DNA from: Lachnospiraceae bacterium
GTDB lineage: Bacteria; Bacillota; Clostridia; Lachnospirales; Lachnospiraceae
DNA: 64,000 bases
NCBI GenBank assembly: GCA_029067085.1
Contig: JAIEFE010000017.1
Span: 124,001-188,000, forward strand
Reading direction: 5' to 3'
In this document: positions 23,367 to 32,583 of the stretch, piece by piece
How positions within the stretch are numbered: the stretch's first letter is position 1
Layout of the letters: each line of letters begins with the position of its first letter
The notes under the pieces: generated by a model
What the model saw: the letters and a program-made list of their open reading frames with translations, nothing else
Told to the model about the DNA's origin: nothing
The model's database searches: none
Position numbers and translations under genes: made by a program

Positions 23367-24635
23367 CTAAATAATGATTCTTAAAACAAAGGAATGGTCC
23401 GTCAGGGAAAAATCACATTGCCCGCTTAACTGTTCCACATAGTATACAATGCTTTTTACGCCAATTCCATGCCCCTTTTTTCCGGAAGTGGGAATGCCGT
23501 CAATAAATCTGGGTATCTTTACAATCGGATTTTCAATTTGCAGCAAAAGATGATTATTCTTTTCGGAGACAGTGAGCTTTACCCACTTTTTGTCCGCAGA
23601 GATCTCTTCCAATGCATGCATGGAATTTTCCAGGGCATTGGATAAAATGGTACAGATAGCCGTATCCGGGCAGGAAAGCGTTTCTCCCGCACAGATGTTA
23701 TAATCCAGCCTGATTCCCCTGTCGGTAAGTCTTGTCTGATAAATGGAAATAACGGAATTGAGCATTTCGTTTTGGCAATAGGTCGTGATCATCGTATCAT
23801 CATAACTGTTGCCGATTTCCTCAATATAGTCCACTGCCCTCTCTATATTATCATTTTGAAGCTGCGTCAGGATCATATTCAGATGATGACGCATGTCATG
23901 CCTTAATATGGAAAGCTTCTGTTTGCTGTATTCTACCTGTTCAATTTCCTTTTGGATAGAAAGCAGCTGCATTTTCATCAGCTCGCTGTACTGTTCGATC
24001 TCCTGTTTCTTCTCATATTCCCGATAGTATACAAGCAAAAAGGTAAGAAAAAAGATACAAAAAACGAATCCCATAAATTCAATCACCGCTTTGTTGTTGG
24101 AATAAAGCAGGTCAGAAAGCTTGGTAAAAGAATAATCGAAAACATAATATACGGTAGGCAGAAAACCTATAATATAAAGCTCTCGCGTATCCCTTGTAAA
24201 TATGGTTTCCGTTGTGCGGCATATAAATTTACGCAGCAGGAAAAAAACAATAATCGTGATCAGGATTCGTGAAGCAAAATAGCACCACTGTCTTCCCGTG
24301 ATCATCAAGACCAACAATCCGATCCAGTTACTTAGCTGACAGCAAAGATAAGCAGAAAACACAGAAACGCAAGATGAAACAATAGGATATCTATAATATA
24401 GAACCAAAAATAAAATCAGCGGCAAATGTATGATGACTGCATAAAGTCGATCGGTAATAGCCGTGCCCCATAATAAGAAACTGATAATGTATAAAATTCC
24501 TTCACAGGAAAACACCAGAAACAGGATAGAGATATTTTTTCGGTTCTGCTTAACACCCAAAAAGAAAGCGGAAATGTATATTCCGAACAGCATAGTAGTT
24601 AGATTATGTATAAATGATAATATCTGTACCAGCAT
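23367..24635 (-). CDS. AgrC-like sensor histidine kinase
   Basis: 422 residues: about six N-terminal TM segments (to ~residue 200), then a dimerisation helix with LSILRHDMRHHLNMIL (phospho-accepting His), and a GHKL ATPase with N-box SNALENSMHAL and GHGIGVKS. Lacks the cytoplasmic HAMP of classical kinases, as usual in HPK10 kinases that sense peptides. Pair with the LytTR regulator. Confidence 0.92.
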   Translation of the reverse strand: MLVQILSFIHNLTTMLFGIYISAFFLGVKQNRKNISILFLVFSCEGILYIISFLLWGTAITDRLYAVIIHLPLILFLVLYYRYPIVSSCVSVFSAYLCCQLSNWIGLLVLMITGRQWCYFASRILITIIVFFLLRKFICRTTETIFTRDTRELYIIGFLPTVYYVFDYSFTKLSDLLYSNNKAVIEFMGFVFCIFFLTFLLVYYREYEKKQEIEQYSELMKMQLLSIQKEIEQVEYSKQKLSILRHDMRHHLNMILTQLQNDNIERAVDYIEEIGNSYDDTMITTYCQNEMLNSVISIYQTRLTDRGIRLDYNICAGETLSCPDTAICTILSNALENSMHALEEISADKKWVKLTVSEKNNHLLLQIENPIVKIPRFIDGIPTSGKKGHGIGVKSIVYYVEQLSGQCDFSLTDHSFVLRIII

Positions 24636-24821
24636 CTGTCTCTTCTTTCTCTTTTCTTACTGCAATTCTAACATTTCGGCTGTTAAATGTAAACCTTCGC
24701 CAATCGGTAATTCGCACCGTATAATTACCATTCACGCAAAACGGAAAAAGGAGCGGCGGAAATGTGATATATAGTATAGATGTATTTTACTGTTTTACAG
24801 TTTGATGAGGAGGCTCGCGTG
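24636..24821. other. Divergent intergenic region, kinase / GGDEF gene
   Basis: About 185 bp. GAGGAGG lies just before the GGDEF start. AT-rich promoter-like sequence is present, and imperfect ACATTT/AAATGT half-sites near 24670-24690 could be LytTR contacts, but no convincing motif stands out. Confidence 0.3.
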
Positions 24822-25676
24822 ATGAGTAAAATATGGGAGTTTTATGAAACAATGGACGAACTTGTCTATGTTTCAGACATTGACAGCCATGAAATGATCT
24901 ATATGAACAAAAAAGCGCTTCTCACCTACGGCTTTCACACGCTCGATGAATTAGCCGGAAAGAAATGCTATGAAGTACTTCAAAATGCTGCCGCTCCCTG
25001 TACCATGTGCAACAATCATGAGCTGAAGCAGGGTTATTTCATCGAACGGCGACAGTATGATCCCACATTGGATCGACAGGTACTGCGCAAGGACACCCTG
25101 ATAACGGAAAACGGAAGACACTATCGCATGACACTTGCTTTTGACATCAATGATCAGGAGCAGCTGAACAGTCTCATCCGGGAATTAGAAGAAATGAGCT
25201 ACCGTGACCAGCTTACCGGTATCGGAAACCGTCATGCCATGAATAAATGCATTGACAATCTGCAGAGAGAACAAAGTCTGGGAATCGTGTACTGCGATAT
25301 AACCGGACTGAAGCAGACGAACGACCAAAAAGGCCATGTATGGGGTGACAAACTGATCATCGATGCCTGCGACTGCCTGCAAAGAAGTTTTGGCGAATAC
25401 AATTTGTTTCGCATCGGCGGCGATGAGCTGTTAGCGCTCTGTAGCTCGATCGACGAGTCGGCCTTGTGGCAGGGTATCGAACAATTAAAGAAAAATCTCA
25501 GAAAAAAATCCGTTCACATGGCGGTAGGAGGTCTTTGGGAACGGAACAGCTTAGGCGGCGTGGACAGACTGATCTCTGCAGCCGAGAAAAGAATGTATCA
25601 GGATAAAGCGGCTTACTATATGAAATACGGATCAGACAGGCGGCACCCGATGGAGACTGTCTCTAGCTGGATGTGA
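24822..25676 (+). CDS. PAS-GGDEF protein, probable diguanylate cyclase
   Basis: 284 residues. An N-terminal PAS domain (MSKIWEFYETMDELVYVSDI, then KKCYEVL and PCTMCNN cysteines) is followed by GGDEF: SYRDQLTGIGNRHAM, DITGLKQTND (metal/GTP region) and RIGGDELLAL. The signature is GGDEL rather than GGDEF, and no RxxD inhibitory site is seen five residues before it. No EAL domain. GAGGAGG precedes adjacent GTG and ATG codons; the ATG is used. The 3' end overlaps the convergent flavodoxin gene by 14 bp. Confidence 0.87.
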   Translation: MSKIWEFYETMDELVYVSDIDSHEMIYMNKKALLTYGFHTLDELAGKKCYEVLQNAAAPCTMCNNHELKQGYFIERRQYDPTLDRQVLRKDTLITENGRHYRMTLAFDINDQEQLNSLIRELEEMSYRDQLTGIGNRHAMNKCIDNLQREQSLGIVYCDITGLKQTNDQKGHVWGDKLIIDACDCLQRSFGEYNLFRIGGDELLALCSSIDESALWQGIEQLKKNLRKKSVHMAVGGLWERNSLGGVDRLISAAEKRMYQDKAAYYMKYGSDRRHPMETVSSWM

Positions 25677-26409
25677 TCTGACATATATTATTTTTGTCAA
25701 GCCATGCCGATACATCAGACGGCATACCGGAACCTCCTGAATATAAAATCGCAAGCCCTTCTCCGATTGTGGAATCAGGTGCCAGCTTTGCAATAGCTGT
25801 CAAACTTTGTCCGAAACGTCCGCCGCCATGAGAACAGAATGGAACAATGGTCTTTCCCGAGAGATCATACTCCTCCAAAAAAGAGGCAATCGGCATGGGG
25901 ATAGATGCCCACCAGTTAGGATAACCCAGAAAAACAATATCATAGTCCTCCATGTTTTCCACATGGTGAAGCAGTTCCGGTCTTGCGTGATCCGCCTTCT
26001 CATCCGCCGCCCTGTCAAGGCATTCATCATAATCGCTGGAATAAGGTTCCGTCACCACAATAGAAAACAGATTTCCACCAATCTCCTCCTGAATCCATCC
26101 TGCCATTTTTGCGGCATTGCCCGGTGGAAGTACGCTTGCGGATGTCGTCGCATCCACATCCACGGCTTCCGGATTTTCCACATATGTGTTTTCCGCCCAT
26201 GTAAAATAAGCAATCAGTATACGGGAATGTTCCTCTTCATCTGCATTGTTGACGGTCTCCGTATCAGAACGATCCGCCACATTTTCTATGGGTTCCGTAC
26301 CGGCTATATTGTCCGTTACATCCGATAATTTTTCGTTCCCCCTGCCTGCACACGCCGAAAGGGAAATAACCGCTGCAACGGTAACTATTAATAAAACTGC
26401 CTTCTTCAT
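25663..26409 (-). CDS. Lipoprotein flavodoxin-like protein 1
   Basis: 248 residues. Lipoprotein signal with lipobox LSACAG, a ~50-residue acidic linker, then a flavodoxin domain (ILIAYFTWAENTYVE, where FMN phosphate normally binds at the S/T-rich first loop; DIVFLGYPNWWASIPMPI; VPFCSHGGGRFG). Flavodoxins are normally cytosolic, so a surface-anchored form is notable. Last gene of the ten-gene redox operon, 12 nt after the permease. Paralogue of the gene at 29590. Confidence 0.88.
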   Translation of the reverse strand: MKKAVLLIVTVAAVISLSACAGRGNEKLSDVTDNIAGTEPIENVADRSDTETVNNADEEEHSRILIAYFTWAENTYVENPEAVDVDATTSASVLPPGNAAKMAGWIQEEIGGNLFSIVVTEPYSSDYDECLDRAADEKADHARPELLHHVENMEDYDIVFLGYPNWWASIPMPIASFLEEYDLSGKTIVPFCSHGGGRFGQSLTAIAKLAPDSTIGEGLAILYSGGSGMPSDVSAWLDKNNICQITSS

Positions 26410-26421
26410 CCTGCACCTCCA

Positions 26422-27321
26422 TTAAATCAAAAGATCGACCAACAGACCTGTTGCCAGTGAGAACAGCATCACAAATGCAAGGTACAGCACAAAACGCTTG
26501 ATTCCTAACACAATCTTTAATGCTCCGAGGTTCGTGATCTTTGTCGCCGGTCCAGTGATCATAAATGCCGATGCGGACCCCAAGCTCATGCCGGATGCCA
26601 GCCATTGCTGCAACAGGGGAATCGTTCCTCCGCCACAGGCATACAACGGAACACCCACGGTTGCCGCCATAAGCACCCCGAACCCTTTATTCTCCCCAAA
26701 CAACCTGCCAAACGCTTCCGCGGGAACATATCTCTGAAACAGTGCTGACAGCAATACCCCAAATAAAAACCATGGTCCGGTAGCCCTGATATTTCGTCCT
26801 AAATTTTTCAGAAATCTTAAAATCAGATTGGGATCTATATCCCTGCTTTTGGATTCCTCAAACCCTTTGAAGTCAAAATAGCCTTTTCCTTTATAAAAAT
26901 ACCGGACACACAGCCCTGCCCCGATCCCACATAAAAAACAGGAAACAAACCGTATTGCCATTGCTGTGCTCCCAAGCGCTGCACTATAGATCAACAGTTG
27001 GGGATTTAACAGGATGGAACTCATCATAAAAGCGGCAAGCATATCGTCTTTCATCCCTTTCTGCGAAAAGGATGCCGCAATGGGAATCGTCCCGTACATA
27101 CACAAAGGCGAGGCAATTCCAAGCAGGCTTGCAGGAATCAGCCCCAGCGCACCCAGCTTTTTATCCCCAAGGGCGGAAAATGCAGAATGTATCTTATTTT
27201 TTCCAAATACAGAAATGGCAGAGCCAAGCACCATGCCCAGCACCCAATACCGGAATATCTGTTGCAGTTGAACGGTGAAATAGTACCACACATAGACAAA
27301 TTCCCGCCTTAAAATATCCAT
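26422..27321 (-). CDS. UPF0718/YraQ-type permease
   Basis: 299 residues, about eight TM segments. Family signatures: GIASPLCMYGTIPIA, a region of SxxxLNPQL, VPLYACGGGTIPLLQQ and ITGPATKITNLGAL. Related permeases have been linked to organoarsenical or metal(loid) export (ArsP), but CxxC-type arsenic ligands are not evident and the substrate is unknown. Operon member between the DUF362 and flavodoxin lipoproteins. Confidence 0.85.
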   Translation of the reverse strand: MDILRREFVYVWYYFTVQLQQIFRYWVLGMVLGSAISVFGKNKIHSAFSALGDKKLGALGLIPASLLGIASPLCMYGTIPIAASFSQKGMKDDMLAAFMMSSILLNPQLLIYSAALGSTAMAIRFVSCFLCGIGAGLCVRYFYKGKGYFDFKGFEESKSRDIDPNLILRFLKNLGRNIRATGPWFLFGVLLSALFQRYVPAEAFGRLFGENKGFGVLMAATVGVPLYACGGGTIPLLQQWLASGMSLGSASAFMITGPATKITNLGALKIVLGIKRFVLYLAFVMLFSLATGLLVDLLI

Positions 27322-27359
27322 CTGGAATCACCCCGTTCTATTTTGTGCATCATAAAAAA

Positions 27360-28469
27360 CTACTCGTCAATGGACACTAACCGGTATTCCCTGCTTCCGA
27401 GTCCGATGTCCTGTGCGTGTTCCAATGTATGCAGTCCATTCCGGGATTCGATCCTCTTTACCAGAGAATCGCCATCCTCCGCCCCATACACCAAATCAAC
27501 ACAGGCCTGATCTACTGCCACTGGGTCAAAGGATGCCAAAATTCCAATATCATGCATATCCGGCTCAGAAGGGTTCCCGTCGCAGTCGCAGTCCACAGAC
27601 AGGCGGTTCATCACATTGATATAAAGGATATTCCCATTCAGGTAATCCACTACCGACTTTCCTGCTTCTGCCATAGACTCAAGGAATGCATCCTGATCGC
27701 CGCCCCACATGCTGCCGCCGGTTCCTCCGCTGTGGATATGAGCTTTTCCTTCGGAAGATGCAATGCCGATGGATATATTCTTTATCGCTCCGCCAAATCC
27801 TGCCATGGCATGACCCTTAAAATGGGACAAAACAACATAATAATCATAATTGGCAAAATTCGCCCCTACATAATTCTCTGTCAGGTTGCTTCCCCCTGTG
27901 ACAGGCAGTGTCATGGAGCCGTTCTCGTCCATGATATCCACTGTGGCAATGGCTGTATAACCATGATCCTCCGCAACCTGATAGTGCATGGCTGTATTGG
28001 ATCTGGAACCTCCGTAAGCCGTATTGCACTCAACTATGCTTGCATTCAGGGACTGCACCAGTTCCCCGATCAGGTCCGTCCGCAGATAATTGCTTCCGGG
28101 TTCTCCCGTACTCAACTTTACCGCAATGCTGCCTTCCGGTGATGCTCCCAATGCCTTATAGATAGCCATCAACCCATTCGAGCTGATATCTGTGGTCATA
28201 TAAACCACCGGTGCTCCTGTATTTTCCGAAGTAGTGTTTTCCGCGCTGCCGGAATCCTGCACATCTGCATTCTCCTGTGACGATGCCGCCTGCCCGCTGT
28301 CCTGTGTAGTGGACTGGCGGTTTTCTTCTGTCTGACTGGATTCTACTGTCTGCCCATTTCCCTGTGCCTGATCTCCCGCATTCCGGTTTCCTTCGGTCTG
28401 TCCGCAGCCCGCCATACCAAATACTACCATTCCCATCGCCAAAAATAGCGCTAAAAGCTTTCTTCTCAT
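27360..28469 (-). CDS. DUF362 domain lipoprotein
   Basis: About 369 residues. Start ATG at 28469 follows GAGGAG by 7 nt; lipobox GMAGC. A Gln/Ser/Asn-rich linker (residues ~25-85) precedes a DUF362 domain: VVYMTTDISSNG, VLSHFKGHAMAGFGGAIKN, and VDCDCDGNPSEPDMHDIG near the C-terminus. DUF362 proteins are often iron-sulfur associated; here only the DCDC cysteines are obvious and no ferredoxin motif is seen. Surface location fits the other lipoproteins of the operon. Confidence 0.85.
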   Translation of the reverse strand: MRRKLLALFLAMGMVVFGMAGCGQTEGNRNAGDQAQGNGQTVESSQTEENRQSTTQDSGQAASSQENADVQDSGSAENTTSENTGAPVVYMTTDISSNGLMAIYKALGASPEGSIAVKLSTGEPGSNYLRTDLIGELVQSLNASIVECNTAYGGSRSNTAMHYQVAEDHGYTAIATVDIMDENGSMTLPVTGGSNLTENYVGANFANYDYYVVLSHFKGHAMAGFGGAIKNISIGIASSEGKAHIHSGGTGGSMWGGDQDAFLESMAEAGKSVVDYLNGNILYINVMNRLSVDCDCDGNPSEPDMHDIGILASFDPVAVDQACVDLVYGAEDGDSLVKRIESRNGLHTLEHAQDIGLGSREYRLVSIDE

Positions 28470-28470
28470 T

Positions 28471-28803
28471 TTAATTCTCCTCATTCCATACTTCCTTTGC
28501 CAGGCGGAACACGGCCCATCCTTTTGGCCAGCCCACATACATGGTAGCATGGGTTATGATCGCGGCAATTTCTTCCCTTGTCACCCCATGATTTTTCGCA
28601 TTCTGCAAATGGTAGGTCAGGGAAGAATCTGTAATGCCGGATGCCATCAGCGACACCACCGTAATGATGCACTTTGTCTTTACGGAAAGCGTATCTTCAT
28701 TCCATACCTCTCCAAACAGCACATCATCATTCAGATGTGCAAACATCGGTGCAAATTCTCCAAGGCTCTCCCGTCCTGCGGTCTGTACTATTTTTTCACT
28801 CAT
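28471..28803 (-). CDS. Carboxymuconolactone decarboxylase family protein
   Basis: 110 residues, all-helical CMD/AhpD-like fold: TLSVKTKCIITVVSLMASG, YHLQNAKNHGVTREEIAAII, MYVGWPKGW. It lacks the CxxC of AhpD peroxidases and so belongs with the gamma-CMD type, whose substrates are mostly unknown. The stop lies one base before the DUF362 start. Such small CMD proteins recur beside flavodoxin and aldo/keto reductase genes in clostridia. Confidence 0.87.
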   Translation of the reverse strand: MSEKIVQTAGRESLGEFAPMFAHLNDDVLFGEVWNEDTLSVKTKCIITVVSLMASGITDSSLTYHLQNAKNHGVTREEIAAIITHATMYVGWPKGWAVFRLAKEVWNEEN

Positions 28804-28888
28804 GTCTGTTATCCTCCATTTCTGTTTTTACAAACGTTCAACCCATGATTTAAGCGATTCCTTCGTCTGTTTTCCATTCAAATTTCAA

Positions 28889-29593
28889 CTATGCCATTCT
28901 GCTCTTTTCCTTCTCTCTGTTCCCCGCTGCAAGTCTTACAATTCCTTTCTGCACATAATAGCCTGCAAAAATCCATGTTCCCATCATCGCAATATGCTCC
29001 GCAAATACCTGTGCGGCGCTTTTCTCATAATCAAAGAATACAAACTCCACTTTCACAAACATATAGGAAAAGATATCTGCGTGCCGGAAACAGACTGCCC
29101 CATATACGGCAATTGCCACAGCCAGGAAACGTGCAATCCATGCAAGAACCGGTCTCCTTTTCCCTCCTGCGAGTTTATGGAACGTCCCTACCATTATGCC
29201 CCAGTGGAGTCCTATATGCAGGCTCATCAGAACAAAGCCCCAATAGGATGCAGACAGATGCATCACTCTGGCCAATGCCATCCCTCTTGTGATCGGCAGG
29301 AAATCAAATACATGCCGCGACAACACCACCCCGCTATATGCAAGGGAAAGCATTGCTGCCAGAAGCGCCGCGTTCAACACTGTGCTAATGATCCTTTGCG
29401 GCATATATTTTCCTTTCAGCAGGCTCTTATACCATTGGACATTCAGGATGTGGTGTATCAGGAACAGCACAAGCATTACCGTCCCAAATATCTCATGCAG
29501 ATAATCCCCCACAACCTGATAAGCCATAAGGAGCAGAAGCACGACAGACATCAGTATGTCTATGGCAATCTTCCATCTCATTTTTGTATTCAT
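28889..29593 (-). CDS. DUF4405 membrane protein, cytochrome b-like
   Basis: 234 residues with five to six TM helices. Histidines lie inside or at the edge of helices (DYLHEIFG, IHHILNVQW, LSRHVFDF, RVMHLSASYWG, LHIGLHWG), a pattern expected for haem ligands in cytochrome b-type proteins. Haem binding is inference. It overlaps the lipoprotein flavodoxin by ATGA, suggesting the two form an electron-transfer pair across the membrane. Confidence 0.82.
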   Translation of the reverse strand: MNTKMRWKIAIDILMSVVLLLLMAYQVVGDYLHEIFGTVMLVLFLIHHILNVQWYKSLLKGKYMPQRIISTVLNAALLAAMLSLAYSGVVLSRHVFDFLPITRGMALARVMHLSASYWGFVLMSLHIGLHWGIMVGTFHKLAGGKRRPVLAWIARFLAVAIAVYGAVCFRHADIFSYMFVKVEFVFFDYEKSAAQVFAEHIAMMGTWIFAGYYVQKGIVRLAAGNREKEKSRMA

Positions 29594-30327
29594 AGATCCA
29601 ATCCTTCAATCCATGCCTGAACATCAGCTTCGGAAACTCCGCCGCCAAACCTCATGCCTTCCAGCCACTGTGCGCCGCCTGTCAGTTCCTCCAAGTTCCT
29701 TCCGCTGGAACCAAGCCCGCTGCTGGATGAGGTGCAGAATGGGATCAGTGTTTTGCCTTTAAAAGAATAGCTTTCCATAAATGTACTCACAATCCTCGGT
29801 GCCTCACCCCACCAAATCGGATAGCCTATGAACACGATATCATACTGTTCCATATCCTCCACTGCACCGTTAATCTCAGGCCGGCATGATCTGTCATTCA
29901 TCTCAATGGTGCTGCGGCTGCTGTCATCATGCCAGTCCAGATCTGCGTTCGTATAAGGTTCCAGGGGTACGATTTCATAAATATCCGCACCCATATTTCC
30001 CGCTATGATCTCAGCAACTCCTTTGGTCGTCCCTGTCGCTGAAAAATACGCTACTAAGACTTTGCCCCCTTCTTTATCCGGAGCATCCTGACTATCGGTT
30101 GCATCTGTACTTTCCATTTCTGCCACCGCTGTGTCCTCTGATGGTTCAGGTGTGCTGCCTGTTTCCGACTGGACAGATTCAGTTTCCGCTTCCCCTGTAG
30201 GTACAGGGCTTTGTTCCCTGTCCAAAGTATCCGATGAAGAGTTAGCATTTTGTCCGGAATTTCCGCCGCATGCTGTCAGGGATATTACCATAACTGCCAT
30301 AAGCAGCGCCATAACTGTCCTTTTCAC
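29590..30327 (-). CDS. Lipoprotein flavodoxin-like protein 2
   Basis: About 245 residues. The GTG at 30327 is chosen because AAGGAGG lies 9 nt upstream; the ATG inside the ribosome site is too close. Signal peptide and lipobox SLTACGG, a Ser/Glu/Thr linker, then a flavodoxin domain: LVAYFSATGTTKGVAEII (a clear FMN phosphate loop), DIVFIGYPIWWGEAPRIV, IPFCTSSSSGLG. Better conserved at the FMN loop than the paralogue at 25663. Overlaps the DUF4405 start. Confidence 0.9.
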   Translation of the reverse strand: MKRTVMALLMAVMVISLTACGGNSGQNANSSSDTLDREQSPVPTGEAETESVQSETGSTPEPSEDTAVAEMESTDATDSQDAPDKEGGKVLVAYFSATGTTKGVAEIIAGNMGADIYEIVPLEPYTNADLDWHDDSSRSTIEMNDRSCRPEINGAVEDMEQYDIVFIGYPIWWGEAPRIVSTFMESYSFKGKTLIPFCTSSSSGLGSSGRNLEELTGGAQWLEGMRFGGGVSEADVQAWIEGLDL

Positions 30328-30379
30328 AAGGTTCATCCTCCTTACTTTCACATTTTTTTATTTTCTGGTTTCCGGTGAA

Positions 30380-31393
30380 TCATACATGTTTTCCCTTTGC
30401 GCTCTCAGGCTTATTCTGTGCCATGACTCCTGCCAGTGTGTGGGGCACATACGGCTCCTCCAGATAATGTATTTCATCTTCTGTCAACTCCAATTCCACC
30501 GCTTTTGCTGCTCCTTCAATATGGTGGAACTTTGTTGCACCCACCACAGGTGAGGTTACTTTTGTAAGCAGCCATGCAAGAGATACTTCTGTCATGGTGA
30601 CATCCCTCTTTTCCGCAATTTCCTGTACACGGCGGATGATGACCTCATCCTGCTCCTTTGTTGCATCATATTTAAATTTTGCAAAGCTGTCCTGCTGAAG
30701 CCTCTTGCTGTCCTCTCCCGGTTTTCTGGAAAGCCTGCCGCTTGCCAGCGCACTGTATGGCGTGAGAGCGATATCCTCCTCGTAACAAAAAGGCGCCATC
30801 TCCCGTTCCTCTTCCCGGAAAATCAGGTTATAATGCCCCTGGATGGATACGAACTGCGGGAACCCTTCTTTCTCTGCAAGGGCATTTGCTTTGGCAAGCT
30901 GCCATGCATAACAGTTGGAAATACCGATATAACGCACCTTACCTGCTTTTACTACGTTAGACAATCCTTCCAGAATATCATAGATTGGTGTCTGGTAATC
31001 CCACATATGGTAAATATAGAGGTCAATGTACTCCATACCAAGGTTTTGAAGGCTTTTATTGACCATTTTTTCAATATGCTGCTGTCCGGACACGCCTGTC
31101 TCTATTTCCTCCTGTGTCCTGGGCAGAAACTTTGTGGCAATTATAACCTCATCGCGTTTTGCAAAATCTTTCAGCGCCCGCCCCACATACTGCTCGCTGG
31201 TACCGCTCTGATAAGCAATCGCTGTATCATAAAAATTTACGCCAAGCTCAATGCCCCTCTTAATGATCTCCCGTGAATGCTCCTCATCCAAAGTCCACGA
31301 ATGCTGCCCTTCTCCCGCAGCGCCGAAACCCATGCATCCCATACAGATGCGGGAAACGGTCAAATCTGATTTTCCTAATTTTGTGTATTTCAT
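30380..31393 (-). CDS. Aldo/keto reductase
   Basis: 337 residues, AKR (beta/alpha)8 barrel using NADPH. Catalytic tetrad visible: Asp and Tyr in NFYDTAIAYQSG, Lys in IIATKFLP, His in IYIYHMWDY. Cytosolic. 337 residues resembles the YhdN/AKR11-type and plant-like AKR13 enzymes. Between the lipoprotein flavodoxin and the NAD(P)H:FMN reductase-like gene; substrates may be small carbonyls or quinone-type compounds. Confidence 0.93.
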   Translation of the reverse strand: MKYTKLGKSDLTVSRICMGCMGFGAAGEGQHSWTLDEEHSREIIKRGIELGVNFYDTAIAYQSGTSEQYVGRALKDFAKRDEVIIATKFLPRTQEEIETGVSGQQHIEKMVNKSLQNLGMEYIDLYIYHMWDYQTPIYDILEGLSNVVKAGKVRYIGISNCYAWQLAKANALAEKEGFPQFVSIQGHYNLIFREEEREMAPFCYEEDIALTPYSALASGRLSRKPGEDSKRLQQDSFAKFKYDATKEQDEVIIRRVQEIAEKRDVTMTEVSLAWLLTKVTSPVVGATKFHHIEGAAKAVELELTEDEIHYLEEPYVPHTLAGVMAQNKPESAKGKHV

Positions 31394-31412
31394 ATCCTGC
31401 TCCTTTCCTGCC

Positions 31413-31943
31413 CTATATTAATTTTCCAAGATCATACGCTTCTGTATCATAACGCTTCGGCATCATCCCGACCGTCCCTGCCCCTTTTGCAAGGACCATG
31501 CCCCTGTTCTGGAAAGACAGATAGTCAAAAATGATGTCAAAATGAGTCTTGATGCCTTTCATGACAACTTCATCATCGTTCCATGCCGTAGCGATCAGAG
31601 CCGCTTTCATTCTTTTTCGTGTAATCGCACCGTTTCTTGCATAAAAGCGGTCAATCATCATTTTTAATTGTGCACTCATTCCAAAATAATAAACCGGGGT
31701 TGCAAATACCACAGCATCCGCTGCAAGGAGCTTTTTCAGCACCTCGTTCCCATCATCTTTCTGGACGCAGTCCCCGTTCATACCGCAGCATTCACACCCA
31801 AGGCAGGGATGTATATTGCCGCGAGCACAGTCATAGACTGTTGTCCTATGTCCTGCCTCTTCTGCGCCCTTGATAAATTCTTTTACAAGTGTATTGGAAG
31901 TTCCCTCCCTGTGGGGGCTTCCGCATAAGATCAATATATTCAT
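31413..31943 (-). CDS. Iron-sulfur-flavoprotein-like NADPH-dependent FMN reductase
   Basis: 176 residues. N-terminal flavodoxin-like fold MNILILCGSPHREGTSNTL with FMN phosphate loop, then cysteines C-X2-C-X2-C-X5-C in CLGCECCGMNGDC, the compact motif of iron-sulfur flavoproteins (Isf), then ATPVYYFGMSAQLKMMIDRF. The ATG at 31943 overlaps the TetR stop (ATGA). It could pass electrons from NAD(P)H or a ferredoxin into the chain encoded downstream. Confidence 0.88.
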   Translation of the reverse strand: MNILILCGSPHREGTSNTLVKEFIKGAEEAGHRTTVYDCARGNIHPCLGCECCGMNGDCVQKDDGNEVLKKLLAADAVVFATPVYYFGMSAQLKMMIDRFYARNGAITRKRMKAALIATAWNDDEVVMKGIKTHFDIIFDYLSFQNRGMVLAKGAGTVGMMPKRYDTEAYDLGKLI

Positions 31944-32572
31944 GATTCCTTTACCCCCAGCAGTTTCTTCACACAAGTGTATGTCATCTCATAAATGGAA
32001 AGATATACAAACCCTACATCTGCCTGTTCCATTGCCTCTCTCTGCTTATCTGTCACTACCGTATATGGATAGGCACCATACATGAATGGAAAAAAGGTAT
32101 ATAGAAAGTCCTGTCTTTCATCCTCTGCCATTTCCGGGCAGAATTTTTTCAGCAGCCAGTTCACCGCCTTGATGGACGCTCCATATGCTCTCTTGAATTC
32201 CACCAGCCGCTCCATCCTGCTGTTAGTTTCCATATCATAGTGGTTCATGCTCATGATCTTGAGCAGCAATACCCTTTTATCTACCGATTCTGCCAGAGCT
32301 TTTGCAAGTTCCTCCCTGCTCATTGTTTCGTGCTCCGCCGCCAATCCATCCAATTCCTTTACCCACAGCTCATACTCTTCCTGCAGGATGGCAAGGAAGA
32401 TTTCCTCCTTGGTCTCAAAATAATTATAGATGGATGTGCGGGTAAAAGAAGTTTCCTCCGCTATATCTTTGATCGTGATCTCTTTAAAGCCCTTCGTTTT
32501 GTACAATGACTTACAGGCTGCAATAATTTCCTCTCTCCTGGCATTTGTAAGTTCAATCGATCCCTTTGGCAT
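31940..32572 (-). CDS. TetR/AcrR family regulator
   Basis: 210 residues. HTH: ITIKDIAEETSFTRTSIYNYF. It lies inside the redox operon as its second gene, 12 nt after the flavin reductase, and overlaps the next gene by ATGA. It most probably represses the operon through the twin TGACAC-type sites at 33.2 kb, making an autoregulated unit induced by an electrophile or quinone ligand (inference). Confidence 0.92.
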   Translation of the reverse strand: MPKGSIELTNARREEIIAACKSLYKTKGFKEITIKDIAEETSFTRTSIYNYFETKEEIFLAILQEEYELWVKELDGLAAEHETMSREELAKALAESVDKRVLLLKIMSMNHYDMETNSRMERLVEFKRAYGASIKAVNWLLKKFCPEMAEDERQDFLYTFFPFMYGAYPYTVVTDKQREAMEQADVGFVYLSIYEMTYTCVKKLLGVKES

Positions 32573-32583
32573 AACCTTTCTCC

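Noticed and set aside
28634-29620. Plus-strand 328-codon open frame
   Set aside because: Antisense to CMD and DUF4405 genes; His/Cys-rich composition is the mirror of TM codons, no ribosome site.
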